Source of the DNA: Mesorhizobium sp. M00.F.Ca.ET.216.01.1.1
GTDB taxonomy: Bacteria; Pseudomonadota; Alphaproteobacteria; Rhizobiales; Rhizobiaceae
Length of the DNA: 64,000 nt
Assembly: GCF_004010325.2 (NCBI RefSeq)
Contig: NZ_SADR02000001.1
Coordinates: 82,239 to 146,238 of the forward strand
Direction: 5' to 3'
The translations under genes were made by a program, and so were the position numbers. This document shows, piece by piece, positions 1-8,186 of the stretch (the stretch's first letter is position 1; each line of letters opens with the position of its first letter). The notes beneath the pieces are model-generated. The model made no database searches and had not been told where the DNA came from. It saw only the letters and a program-made list of their open reading frames with translations.

Positions 1-10
1 AGGTTGCGTG

Positions 11-754
11 ATGGCCTACAAGACGGAAGCGCTGTTTCGCGACGATGCCTATCTGAAGACGGCTGACGCCACCATTGTCGCCGTCAACGATCGCGGTGGC
101 TTCATTTTCGACCGGACGATCTTCTATGCCACATCGGGCGGGCAGCCGGGCGATACGGGCGTTCTTGAACGCGCCGACGGCAGCCGCGTCGCGATTGCCG
201 CCACCATCACCGGCGAAACCAAGGACGAGATCATCCATGTGCCAGCGCCCGAGCATACGGCTCTCACCGTTGGCGAGCAGGTCAGGCTCGCCATCGACTG
301 GGAGCGGCGGCACCTGCTGATGCGCATGCACGCTGCCTGTCACCTGCTCACTGTCGTCTGTCCATTCCCGATCACCGGCGCCTCGGTTTCCGAGGACGAC
401 AGCCGCGTCGACTTCGACATCCCCGATGCCGGCTTCACCAAGGAAGACGTGACGGCCAGGCTGATGGAAATGGTGCGGGCCGACCACCCTATCTTCACCC
501 GGCTGATCACCGACGAGGAACTGGCGGCCAATCCCGGCCTGGTGAAATCCAAGAACGTGCGGCCGCCCGCCGGCACGGGCCAGATCCGGCTGGTCTGCAT
601 CGGCGAGAATGCCTCGATCGACAGCCAGCCCTGCGGCGGCACCCACGTGAAGAGCACCGGCGAAGTCGGCGAGATCTATATCGGCAAGATCGAGAAGAAG
701 GGTCGCGAGAACCGGCGCTTCCGCATACGCTTTGGACCGATGCCGTCGACCTGA
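11..754 (+). CDS. Alanyl-tRNA editing protein (AlaX family)
   Basis: Free-standing editing protein that hydrolyses Ser (or Gly) mischarged on tRNA-Ala in the cytoplasm. About 247 residues, the usual size for AlaX proteins of the AlaRS editing-domain fold. The two zinc-binding motifs are visible: HAACH near residue 108 and CGGTH near residue 212. The first ten bases of the window precede it, so the promoter is not seen. The reading frame also offers GTG at position 8, but ATG at 11 is the simpler start. It is followed 35 bases later by the sulfurtransferase gene in the same direction and may be cotranscribed with it. Confidence 0.9.
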   Translation: MAYKTEALFRDDAYLKTADATIVAVNDRGGFIFDRTIFYATSGGQPGDTGVLERADGSRVAIAATITGETKDEIIHVPAPEHTALTVGEQVRLAIDWERRHLLMRMHAACHLLTVVCPFPITGASVSEDDSRVDFDIPDAGFTKEDVTARLMEMVRADHPIFTRLITDEELAANPGLVKSKNVRPPAGTGQIRLVCIGENASIDSQPCGGTHVKSTGEVGEIYIGKIEKKGRENRRFRIRFGPMPST

Positions 755-789
755 ACGCCGCTAACGGCAGGCAAGGCAGGAGAAGAAGA

Positions 790-1641
790 ATGGCTGAAGA
801 CAGTCCTTTCACCGTCGACGCGGATTGGCTGCAGAACCGTCTTGGCGAACCAGGCCTGACGATCGTTGATGCGTCCTGGTATCTGCCGGCGCAGAAGCGC
901 GACGCGCGCGCCGAATATGACGCTGCACATATCCCCGGTGCGCGGTTTCTCGATCAGGACGCGGTCTCGGATCCGGATTCGCCACTGCCGCACACACTGG
1001 CGTCGCCACAGTATTTTGCGCAATATGTCGGCGCCATGGGCATTTCGGCTGACGACATCATCATCGTCTATGATGGTCCGGGTTTCTTCTCGGCGCCGCG
1101 CGCGTGGTGGATGTTCCGTGTTATGGGCGTCTTCCAGGTCTACATACTGGACGGCGGCTTCGATCGCTGGAAAGCGGCCGGCCGGCCGGTGGCGGCGGAG
1201 CCTACTAAGACAGCGCCTTGTGTATTTCATGCCGACTTCGATGCCGGCCGTGTCGCCAGCCTCGCTGACATGCGCCGGATCGTCGGAACGAGGGAGAGCC
1301 AGATCGCCGACGCCCGGTCTGCTGGCCGCTTTGCCGGCACGGAACCGGAGCCGCGCGCGGGCGTTCGCTCGGGTCATATGCCAGGTGCGCGCAACGTGCC
1401 GTCGTCGACGCTTGCCGAGAACGGCGAACTGCTGCCGAAGGACCGCTTGCGCAAGGTGATCGAAGACGCCGGCATCGACCTGTCGAAGCCTGTCGTCACC
1501 TCGTGCGGCTCCGGCATCACGGCCGCAGCGATCACGCTGGCGCTTGAGACGCTCGGCCATACCGACAACAGGCTTTACGACGGCTCATGGACGGAATGGG
1601 GCGGGCTAGGTGATACGCCCGTTGTGACGGGCAAGGAATGA
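790..1641 (+). CDS. sseA: 3-mercaptopyruvate/thiosulfate sulfurtransferase
   Basis: Two-domain rhodanese that moves sulfur from 3-mercaptopyruvate (or thiosulfate) to thiol acceptors or cyanide. 283 residues, typical for SseA. The N-terminal domain is non-catalytic. The C-terminal domain carries the active-site loop CGSGITA around residue 238, the form associated with mercaptopyruvate sulfurtransferases. An AGGAG-like site (ggcaggagaagaag) lies just before ATG 790. The stop overlaps the next start as ATGA, so translation of the acetyltransferase is probably coupled. Confidence 0.92.
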   Translation: MAEDSPFTVDADWLQNRLGEPGLTIVDASWYLPAQKRDARAEYDAAHIPGARFLDQDAVSDPDSPLPHTLASPQYFAQYVGAMGISADDIIIVYDGPGFFSAPRAWWMFRVMGVFQVYILDGGFDRWKAAGRPVAAEPTKTAPCVFHADFDAGRVASLADMRRIVGTRESQIADARSAGRFAGTEPEPRAGVRSGHMPGARNVPSSTLAENGELLPKDRLRKVIEDAGIDLSKPVVTSCGSGITAAAITLALETLGHTDNRLYDGSWTEWGGLGDTPVVTGKE

Positions 1642-2210
1642 CGGCGATGGAAGACGGAGCGCTGGAAGACATCGAGGTTACGGTGACGTTCCTCGAAATG
1701 CATGTGCCGCCGGCTTATTTGCCGCCGTTGCCGTACAATCGCCAGATCGCCCTGCTGAAGACCAAAGACATCCCGCTGCATTTCTACCGCTACCTGATGG
1801 ACCGGGTGGGGCGCAAATGGCATTGGGTCAACGTGCTGCGGCTTAGCGACGAGGAGCTTTCGGCAGGTATCCACCGCGAGGATCGCGACATCAGGGTGCT
1901 TTATCTCGACGGTGCGCCGGCCGGCTTTTTCGACCTCAAGCCGCACCTGCCTGAGGAGGTGGAACTCGCCTATTTCGGCATGATGGAGCACGCGACCGGG
2001 CAAGGCATCGGCCGCTGGTATCTGGGGGCGGCGATTGACGCTGCCTGGTCGCACGGGCCAAAGCGGGTGACGGTGCAGACCTGCACGCTGGATCATCCCG
2101 CGGCATTGCCGCTTTACCAGAAACTCGGTTTTACGCCGGTGGCGCAAAAGAAAGAGATCGTACATCCGATGTCTTTCGCCGAGCGCTCGGCCAGTGTCAT
2201 GCAGCCGTGA
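1638..2210 (+). CDS. GNAT family N-acetyltransferase
   Basis: 190-residue GCN5-related acetyltransferase; the substrate is unknown. The acetyl-CoA binding region is around residues 115-130 (GQGIGRWYL), followed by the typical C-terminal segment ending in YQKLGF. The start overlaps the sseA stop (ATGA), suggesting one operon with sseA. The C-terminal residues run on after a complete domain and show no sign of damage. Only the family is assigned; acetylated partner and pathway cannot be read from the sequence. Confidence 0.85.
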   Translation: MTAMEDGALEDIEVTVTFLEMHVPPAYLPPLPYNRQIALLKTKDIPLHFYRYLMDRVGRKWHWVNVLRLSDEELSAGIHREDRDIRVLYLDGAPAGFFDLKPHLPEEVELAYFGMMEHATGQGIGRWYLGAAIDAAWSHGPKRVTVQTCTLDHPAALPLYQKLGFTPVAQKKEIVHPMSFAERSASVMQP

Positions 2211-2334
2211 TTTCTCCTGGAACTGACTTTTTGTTGTTCCAGCAGGGCCGAAGCCTCTGGATCAACGCTCAAAGAGGAACTCGGCTTGAATGAGCCGGAC
2301 AAGTCCAACGGTGATGGCGCGAAAGGATCGGACG

Positions 2335-3141
2335 ATGGCAATACGGGTAGTGATGGCCGGCGCGACCGGCTGGGTCGGCAAGGCGCTGGTGCCGGCGATC
2401 GGGGCGCAAGCCGATATGGCGCTGGCCGGCGCGGTTTCACGCAGCGGCGCCGGGCAGGATTCCGGGCTGCTGGTCGGCATGCCGGCCAATGGCGTGACCG
2501 TTTCCGCCTCGCTGGCGGAGGCGCTGGAGGTGCCGTCCGATGTGCTGGTCGACTACACCAAGCCGCATGTGGTGAAAGACCATGCGCTGCACGCCATCTC
2601 GAAGGGACGGCATGTGGTGATCGGCACTTCGGGGCTTGGGGCCGCCGATTACGTCGATATCGATGCCGCGGCGCGTGCCAATAAGGTCGGTGTGATCGCG
2701 GCCGGCAATTTTTCGATCACCGCTACGTTGATGAAGCGTTTTGCCCTTATGGCGGCGAAATATGTGCCCGACGTCGAGGTCATCGACTATGCCAGCGCCA
2801 AGAAGCCCGACGCGCCGTCAGGCACCGCGCGCGAGCTTGCGGAAGCGCTGGCCGACGTCCGCAAGGCATCGACGGCGCGGCCAGTCGCGGAGGTCTCAGG
2901 TGTGCCGGGCACACGCGGCGCCGCGGTTGGTGCGGGCCAGGGGGTGCAGGTGCATGCGCTTCGCCTGCCTTCCTACATCCTCTCCTGTGAGGCGCTGTTC
3001 GGCCTGCCCGACGAGCGGTTGACCATCCGCCATGATGCCGGATCGTCCGCCGCTCCTTACGTAGCCGGCACGCTACTCGCCATCCGGCGGGTGCAGGAGG
3101 TCACCGGGCTGGTGCGTGGCCTTGATGCCCTCATGGACTAG
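2335..3141 (+). CDS. DapB-like reductase (4-hydroxy-tetrahydrodipicolinate reductase family), atypical active site
   Basis: 268 residues with the DapB fold. It has an N-terminal NAD(P)-binding GATGWVG motif (residues 9-15), the DYTKP strand near residue 73, AAGNFSIT near 123, and the substrate-binding DAPSGTA segment (159-165). In canonical DapB this last segment is preceded by HHRHK, with the catalytic His and Lys. Here the residues are YASAKK, so both histidines are gone and only a lysine remains. It may be a DapB paralogue acting on another imine or dienoate substrate. ATG 2335 was chosen because homology begins there; ATG at 2290 would add 15 residues with no family match. Confidence 0.72.
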   Translation: MAIRVVMAGATGWVGKALVPAIGAQADMALAGAVSRSGAGQDSGLLVGMPANGVTVSASLAEALEVPSDVLVDYTKPHVVKDHALHAISKGRHVVIGTSGLGAADYVDIDAAARANKVGVIAAGNFSITATLMKRFALMAAKYVPDVEVIDYASAKKPDAPSGTARELAEALADVRKASTARPVAEVSGVPGTRGAAVGAGQGVQVHALRLPSYILSCEALFGLPDERLTIRHDAGSSAAPYVAGTLLAIRRVQEVTGLVRGLDALMD

Positions 3142-3265
3142 GGCGCTGATATTCAGGTGATGCCGGCCTACGAACGGCGGTTTCCTGCACTTTCGGTGCC
3201 CGCGTACGCTCCGCTCCGGTTTTCGAAAATCACGATCCTCGGCTCGGCCTGACCTGAATCTCAAC
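3142..3265. repeat. Palindromic intergenic repeat, copy A
   Basis: Noncoding stretch after the DapB-like gene. Its ends are inverted: ATTCAGGTGATGCCGGCC near 3151 matches the complement of GGCTCGGCCTGACCTGAAT near 3242. The core CGCTCCGCTCCGGTT is shared with the second copy at 5812-5955. It resembles the small palindromic or MITE-like repeats of mesorhizobial chromosomes. No coding capacity is evident. Confidence 0.55.
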
Positions 3266-3360
3266 CTAACACAATCGCTAAAGATCGCTTGGCAGGAATC
3301 GGGTGGGAAGCGCTAAGGCAGGAGCGTAATTTCCAGGTTAGCGACACCGGAGATTTCACC

Positions 3361-3828
3361 ATGACCATCCAGTTCAAAGCATTGCCGACCGAGGATGTGA
3401 GAGCCTTGCAGCGCGGCGGGCCGGACGCTTATGGCCGTACGCCCGAGCGGATGATTTCCGACGGCGACGGCATGCCGTGCCGGCATTGCCTCAGGAATGT
3501 CGCTGCCGGCGACGCCTATCTCATCCTGGCCTATCGGCCGTTTCCGGAACTGCAGCCCTACGCCGAGACCGGGCCGATCTTCCTGCATGCGGAGGAGTGC
3601 GCGCGTGCCGGCGAGACCGATGCGCTTCCCGAAATGCTCGAAAGCACCGACTATATCGTGCGCGGCTACGGGAAGGATGATCGCATCGTCTATGGCAGCG
3701 GCGGCGTCATTCCGACAGACGCCATAGCGGCGCGGGCGGAGACGTTGTTCGAGCGTGACGACATCGCCTACGTCCACGTCCGCTCGGCGCGCAACAATTG
3801 CTATCAGTGCCGCATCGAGCGGGCGTGA
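3361..3828 (+). CDS. DUF1203 domain-containing protein
   Basis: 155-residue protein of the DUF1203 family, function unknown. It contains a CRHC pair near residues 39-42, a second cysteine in HAEEC, and two more in NCYQC near the C-terminus, which suggests metal binding or a redox-active thiol set. ATG 3361 was preferred over 3289 because family similarity starts there. It stands alone between the repeat element and a terminator hairpin, so it is probably monocistronic. Confidence 0.8.
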   Translation: MTIQFKALPTEDVRALQRGGPDAYGRTPERMISDGDGMPCRHCLRNVAAGDAYLILAYRPFPELQPYAETGPIFLHAEECARAGETDALPEMLESTDYIVRGYGKDDRIVYGSGGVIPTDAIAARAETLFERDDIAYVHVRSARNNCYQCRIERA

Positions 3829-3955
3829 AAGGACGAACCGCGCCGATGGTGCTCGCGGCTGTCGTACTCCCGTCGCATTGCCGCGCTAAAAGATAACCGT
3901 CGATCGATTTTGCCGACCGCGGATGAACCGGCGGAAAATCTCGATATCAGAGGAA

Positions 3956-3980
3956 AGCGGGGCTTTGGCTCCGCTTTTTT
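3956..3980 (+). terminator. Rho-independent terminator after the DUF1203 gene
   Basis: AGCGGGGC and GCTCCGCT form an 8-bp stem with one G-T pair around a TTTG loop, followed by a run of six T. It lies about 130 bases beyond the DUF1203 stop and back to back with the ald terminator. Confidence 0.65.
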
Positions 3981-4003
3981 GTTGCCCTTATTTTCCGCGG
4001 AAA

Positions 4004-4030
4004 GAAAAACCCGCCGGAACGAACCGGCGG
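4004..4030 (-). terminator. Rho-independent terminator of ald
   Basis: Read on the minus strand, CCGCCGG-TTCGTT-CCGGCGG forms a perfect 7-bp stem followed by GTTTTTC. It is about 35 bases downstream of the ald stop codon. Confidence 0.8.
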
Positions 4031-4063
4031 TCGACAGGAGGAAGCTGTACTTTCGGACGGAGG

Positions 4064-5179
<1,116 letters not shown>

Positions 5180-5239
5180 TTTTATTCTCCTGATCAGGCC
5201 CCTTTGGGCTCACTCCCTGTATTGGTGCAGTAGACCACG

Positions 5240-5305
5240 AATCGCTGCGCAAGTGTTTGCGAATGCGCTTGCGCTAATGGGCGCAGTTCGATAATCGTTG
5301 CGCAA
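5240..5305. promoter_or_regulatory. Candidate Lrp/AsnC operator between ald and its regulator
   Basis: The divergent intergenic region carries several copies of a TTGCGC / GCGCAA half-site: TGCGCAAG at 5247, ATGCGCTTGCGC at 5263, and the palindrome TTGCGCAA at 5298-5305. Repeated phased half-sites are what Lrp-type octamers bind. The assignment rests on repetition and position only. Confidence 0.4.
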
Positions 5306-5336
5306 AATAGACGAATTTTCGAAAGAACCACGAAAA

Positions 5337-5810
5337 ATGCCGCTCGACAGGATCGATATCGCCATTCTCGAGACGTTGCAGAAGGATGGGCGGATACCCA
5401 ATGCGGCACTCGCCGAGAAGGTCGGCCTGTCGCAGTCGGCCTGCTCGCGGCGGTTAGACAATCTGGAGAAATCCGGAACCATCCGCGGCTATCATGCGCG
5501 GCTGTCCAATGCCGCGCTCGGCCACCAGATGACGGCGATCGTGCATATATCGCTGTCGGGGCAATTCGAGAAGACGCTGTCGGATTTTGAGGCGGCGATA
5601 AAGCGCTGCCCGAACGTTCTGTCCTGCCACCTGATGTCGGGCGAATACGATTATATCCTGCGCATCGCGGCGAAGGACCTCGTCGACTATGAACGCATCC
5701 ACAAGGAGTGGCTATCGGCGATGCCGCATGTGACGAAGATCAATTCATCCTTCGCCCTGCGCGAGATCGTCGACCGGACGGCGATGGGGATGAAGCCGGA
5801 ACTGGCGTAG
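5337..5810 (+). CDS. Lrp/AsnC family regulator, probable activator of ald
   Basis: 157 residues with the two-domain Lrp/AsnC plan: a helix-turn-helix at about residues 5-50 (NAALAEKVGLSQSACSRRLDNLE) and a RAM ligand-binding domain at about 65-140 (SGEYDYILRIAAKD). It is divergent from ald, so it is the likely alanine-sensing regulator (AldR type), probably also controlling itself. ATG 5337 is preferred over the upstream start at 5298 because the HTH domain begins directly after it. The stop codon abuts a palindromic repeat. Confidence 0.88.
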   Translation: MPLDRIDIAILETLQKDGRIPNAALAEKVGLSQSACSRRLDNLEKSGTIRGYHARLSNAALGHQMTAIVHISLSGQFEKTLSDFEAAIKRCPNVLSCHLMSGEYDYILRIAAKDLVDYERIHKEWLSAMPHVTKINSSFALREIVDRTAMGMKPELA

Positions 5811-5811
5811 A

Positions 5812-5955
5812 GTCCATCTGCAAACTCTACTCTGCCGGACGCCTGACGCGGTTTTCTCCGCTTCCGTTGCTCACGGACTCAAAAGTCCGCTCCGCTCCGG
5901 TTCTCGAAAACCACCCCATCCGCCTCGGCAGAGCGAGTTTTCAGACAGACTCTGC
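5812..5955. repeat. Palindromic MITE-like repeat, copy B
   Basis: The ends are long imperfect inverted repeats. AGAGTCCATCTGCAAACTC near 5812 matches the complement of the sequence ending near 5955 (AGAGTCTGTCTGAAAACTC), and both continue into CTCTGCCG. The centre shares CGCTCCGCTCCGGTT plus TCGAAAA with copy A at 3142-3265. The element spans the convergent gap between the Lrp gene and 5-FCL and encodes the C-terminus of 5-FCL. Confidence 0.6.
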
Positions 5956-6613
5956 TAGGATTTGAAAGCTCTGTCACCACCCGGTCCATCGGGATGTCGT
6001 GCGGTTGCGGGTAGATGGTAGCGATGCGCTGCAGTTCGTAGCCGACACCGATGACTAGCGGCTTGAAGGGCATCGCCGCCAGCGTCCGGTCGAAGAAGCC
6101 GCCGCCATAGCCGAGGCGATAATGCTGGGGATCGATGCCGACGATCGGCGAAATGACGATGTCGGGCAGCACCGGATCGCCTTCCGCCGGGATCGGGATG
6201 TTCCAGACACCCTTTTCCAGCCGGTCGCCTTGTGCATAGCCACGAAAGACCAGTGGCTGGCCCTTGTCGATGACAACCGGCAACGCGGTGCGGCCGCCGC
6301 GCGCGTTGATGGAGGCCATCCAGGGTCGCAGATCCGGCTCGCCGCGAAACGGCCAGTAGAGGCTGACCATGCGGCCGTCGATGTCACCGATGAGCGTGTC
6401 AAGACCTTCGGCGATGCGCTGCGACATTGCCGCCCGCGCGTCGGCGGCAACAGCCAGACGTGCCGCGATCAGGCGCTCGCGCTCGGCCTTGCGCCAGCGT
6501 TTGACCTCGCTCCAGTCGGATAGCGGCACCCGGAATTCCGGGTCAAGTTCGTGCATGAAGCAAGGCGGCGAGGAATACTGCGCCAGACCTTCATCGTCAT
6601 GATCGCTAGGCAA
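5879..6613 (-). CDS. 5-formyltetrahydrofolate cyclo-ligase
   Basis: Converts 5-formyl-THF to 5,10-methenyl-THF with ATP. The core is clear: KAERERLIAARLAV, then SLYWPFRGEPDLRPW, and the signature GYGGGFFDR in the C-terminal half. The start is uncertain. TTG 6613 has an AGGGG site upstream and includes a segment SSPPCFMHELDP that I believe is conserved in rhizobial homologues; ATG 6556 lies inside that segment. The longer open frame to 6730 reads through the probable 6S RNA. The last 25 or so residues (after VVTELSNPS) are encoded by palindromic repeat B, so the native C-terminus appears to have been replaced. Confidence 0.85.
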   Translation of the reverse strand: MPSDHDDEGLAQYSSPPCFMHELDPEFRVPLSDWSEVKRWRKAERERLIAARLAVAADARAAMSQRIAEGLDTLIGDIDGRMVSLYWPFRGEPDLRPWMASINARGGRTALPVVIDKGQPLVFRGYAQGDRLEKGVWNIPIPAEGDPVLPDIVISPIVGIDPQHYRLGYGGGFFDRTLAAMPFKPLVIGVGYELQRIATIYPQPHDIPMDRVVTELSNPSRVCLKTRSAEADGVVFENRSGADF

Positions 6614-6745
6614 GTTTAACCCCTGTTGTCCCGTTTCGACGAGGCTATACCCGGCAGCAAGATGCGACATGTGCATTCGCGACATCGAACGGCGAATCCC
6701 AAGCACTGGGAAGACCGCTCGTTGTTGCACTGCACAAAAACACCT
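6614..6745 (-). ncRNA. ssrS: Probable 6S RNA
   Basis: 6S RNA, the RNA polymerase-binding regulator, usually lies immediately upstream of the 5-FCL gene in proteobacteria. On the minus strand this stretch has the expected layout. The 5' arm AACGAGCGGTCTTCCC and 3' arm GGGTATAGCCTCGTC can pair. A central region rich in TTCGCCGTTCGATG follows, and a 3' tail GGGACAACAGGGG ends just before the 5-FCL start. Ends are approximate. The call rests on synteny and pairing, without a covariance model. Confidence 0.5.
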
Positions 6746-6779
6746 ACATCGAGCTTGATCTTACTCTAGGGTGAATGAG

Positions 6780-8045
6780 ATGAGCGAAATCAGCCATCAG
6801 GTCGTCGTCGTCGGGGCAGGGTTCGGCGGCCTCGAATTCACCCGCACACTGGCGGGCGCGCCGGTACGAATCACCATGATCGACAAGCGCAACCACCACC
6901 TCTTTCAGCCGCTGCTCTACCAGGTCGCGACCACGGCGCTGGCGACCTCGGAAGTTGCCTGGCCGATCCGCCATCTCCTGCGCAAGCGCAAAGACGTTAC
7001 GACACTACTTGCCACCGTCAGCGGCGTCGATCGCGCCGGCAAGCACGTGCTGCTCGATGACGGCAAGACGGTCGCCTACGACACGCTGCTGCTGGCCACC
7101 GGCGCCCGCCACGCCTATTTCGGCCATGACGAGTGGGAACCTTTTGCGCCAGGGCTGAAGACGCTGGAGGACGCCACCACTGTTCGCCGGCGCATCCTTC
7201 TGGCATTCGAGCAGGCCGAGCGGGAATCCGATCCCGGAAAGCGCCAGGCACTGCTGACGCTGGCGATCGTCGGAGGCGGACCGACCGGCGTGGAACTGGC
7301 CGGCACTATCGCCGAACTGGCGCACGACACGCTGCGCGGCGAATTCCGCAACATCGATACGCGAAAGACACGCGTGGTGCTGATCGAAGCCGGCGATCGA
7401 ATACTTGCCAATTTCGCGCCGGAACTCTCCGACTACGCCAGGCAGGCGCTCGAGCGGCTCGGCGTGACGGTCGAACTCGGTCAAGCCGTTACACGCTGCG
7501 ATGCCGAAGGTGTCGTCTTCGGCGACAAGCATTTGCCGGCAAGGACGATCCTGTGGGCAGCCGGCGTTGCCGCTTCGCCGGCCGCCGAATGGCTGGGGGC
7601 GGCGGCCGACAGGGCGGGCAGGGTGCTCGTCGAGCCCGACCTGACCGTGCCGGGGAGCCACGAGATCTTCGTCATTGGTGACGCAGCACGCGTCCCGCGG
7701 CCGGACGGCCGTCCGGTGCCCGGCGTTGCGCCGGCCGCCAAGCAGGCGGGCCGGCACGTCGCCGCGACAATCAAGGCCCGGCTTGCCGGCGACACCGCCC
7801 CGCGGCCGTTCCGCTACAGGCATGACGGCGATCTGGCGACGATCGGCAAGCGCGCCGCGGCGATCGATTTCGGCTGGATCAAGCTCACTGGCCGACCCGC
7901 CTGGTGGCTGTGGGGCCTAGCGCATATCTACTTCCTGATCGGTTTCCGCAACCGGCTTGCGGTTTCGCTGAGCTGGCTATGGATCTACTTCACCGGTCAA
8001 CGCAGCGCGCGGCTGATCACGCAAGGCGATGACGACAAGGGCTGA
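6780..8045 (+). CDS. NAD(P)/FAD-dependent oxidoreductase, type II NADH dehydrogenase-like
   Basis: About 421 residues of the NDH-2 family, which passes electrons from NADH to quinone at the inner membrane without proton pumping. Seen: an N-terminal FAD-binding GAGFGG, the NADH-binding GGGPTGVELAG near residue 165, and a third conserved segment ending in GDAARV near 300. The C-terminus has a hydrophobic amphipathic part (WWLWGLAHIYFLIGF and LSWLWIYFTG) expected for membrane attachment. ATG 6780 has a TAGGGTGA site five bases upstream; GTG 6771 is an alternative. It is divergent from the 6S/5-FCL unit. Confidence 0.88.
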   Translation: MSEISHQVVVVGAGFGGLEFTRTLAGAPVRITMIDKRNHHLFQPLLYQVATTALATSEVAWPIRHLLRKRKDVTTLLATVSGVDRAGKHVLLDDGKTVAYDTLLLATGARHAYFGHDEWEPFAPGLKTLEDATTVRRRILLAFEQAERESDPGKRQALLTLAIVGGGPTGVELAGTIAELAHDTLRGEFRNIDTRKTRVVLIEAGDRILANFAPELSDYARQALERLGVTVELGQAVTRCDAEGVVFGDKHLPARTILWAAGVAASPAAEWLGAAADRAGRVLVEPDLTVPGSHEIFVIGDAARVPRPDGRPVPGVAPAAKQAGRHVAATIKARLAGDTAPRPFRYRHDGDLATIGKRAAAIDFGWIKLTGRPAWWLWGLAHIYFLIGFRNRLAVSLSWLWIYFTGQRSARLITQGDDDKG

Positions 8046-8186
8046 CGTTCTGCCTGCGGATGTTCATTCGCACGTCACCTCTTGCTGATCGATTGGACTT
8101 CCTGACCGGCCGGACTTCCCGATGGACATGGGAGGATTTCGGCGCGAAGCTTTGCAAACTCTCGCATTGTCGAAGAAGGAAAAACA

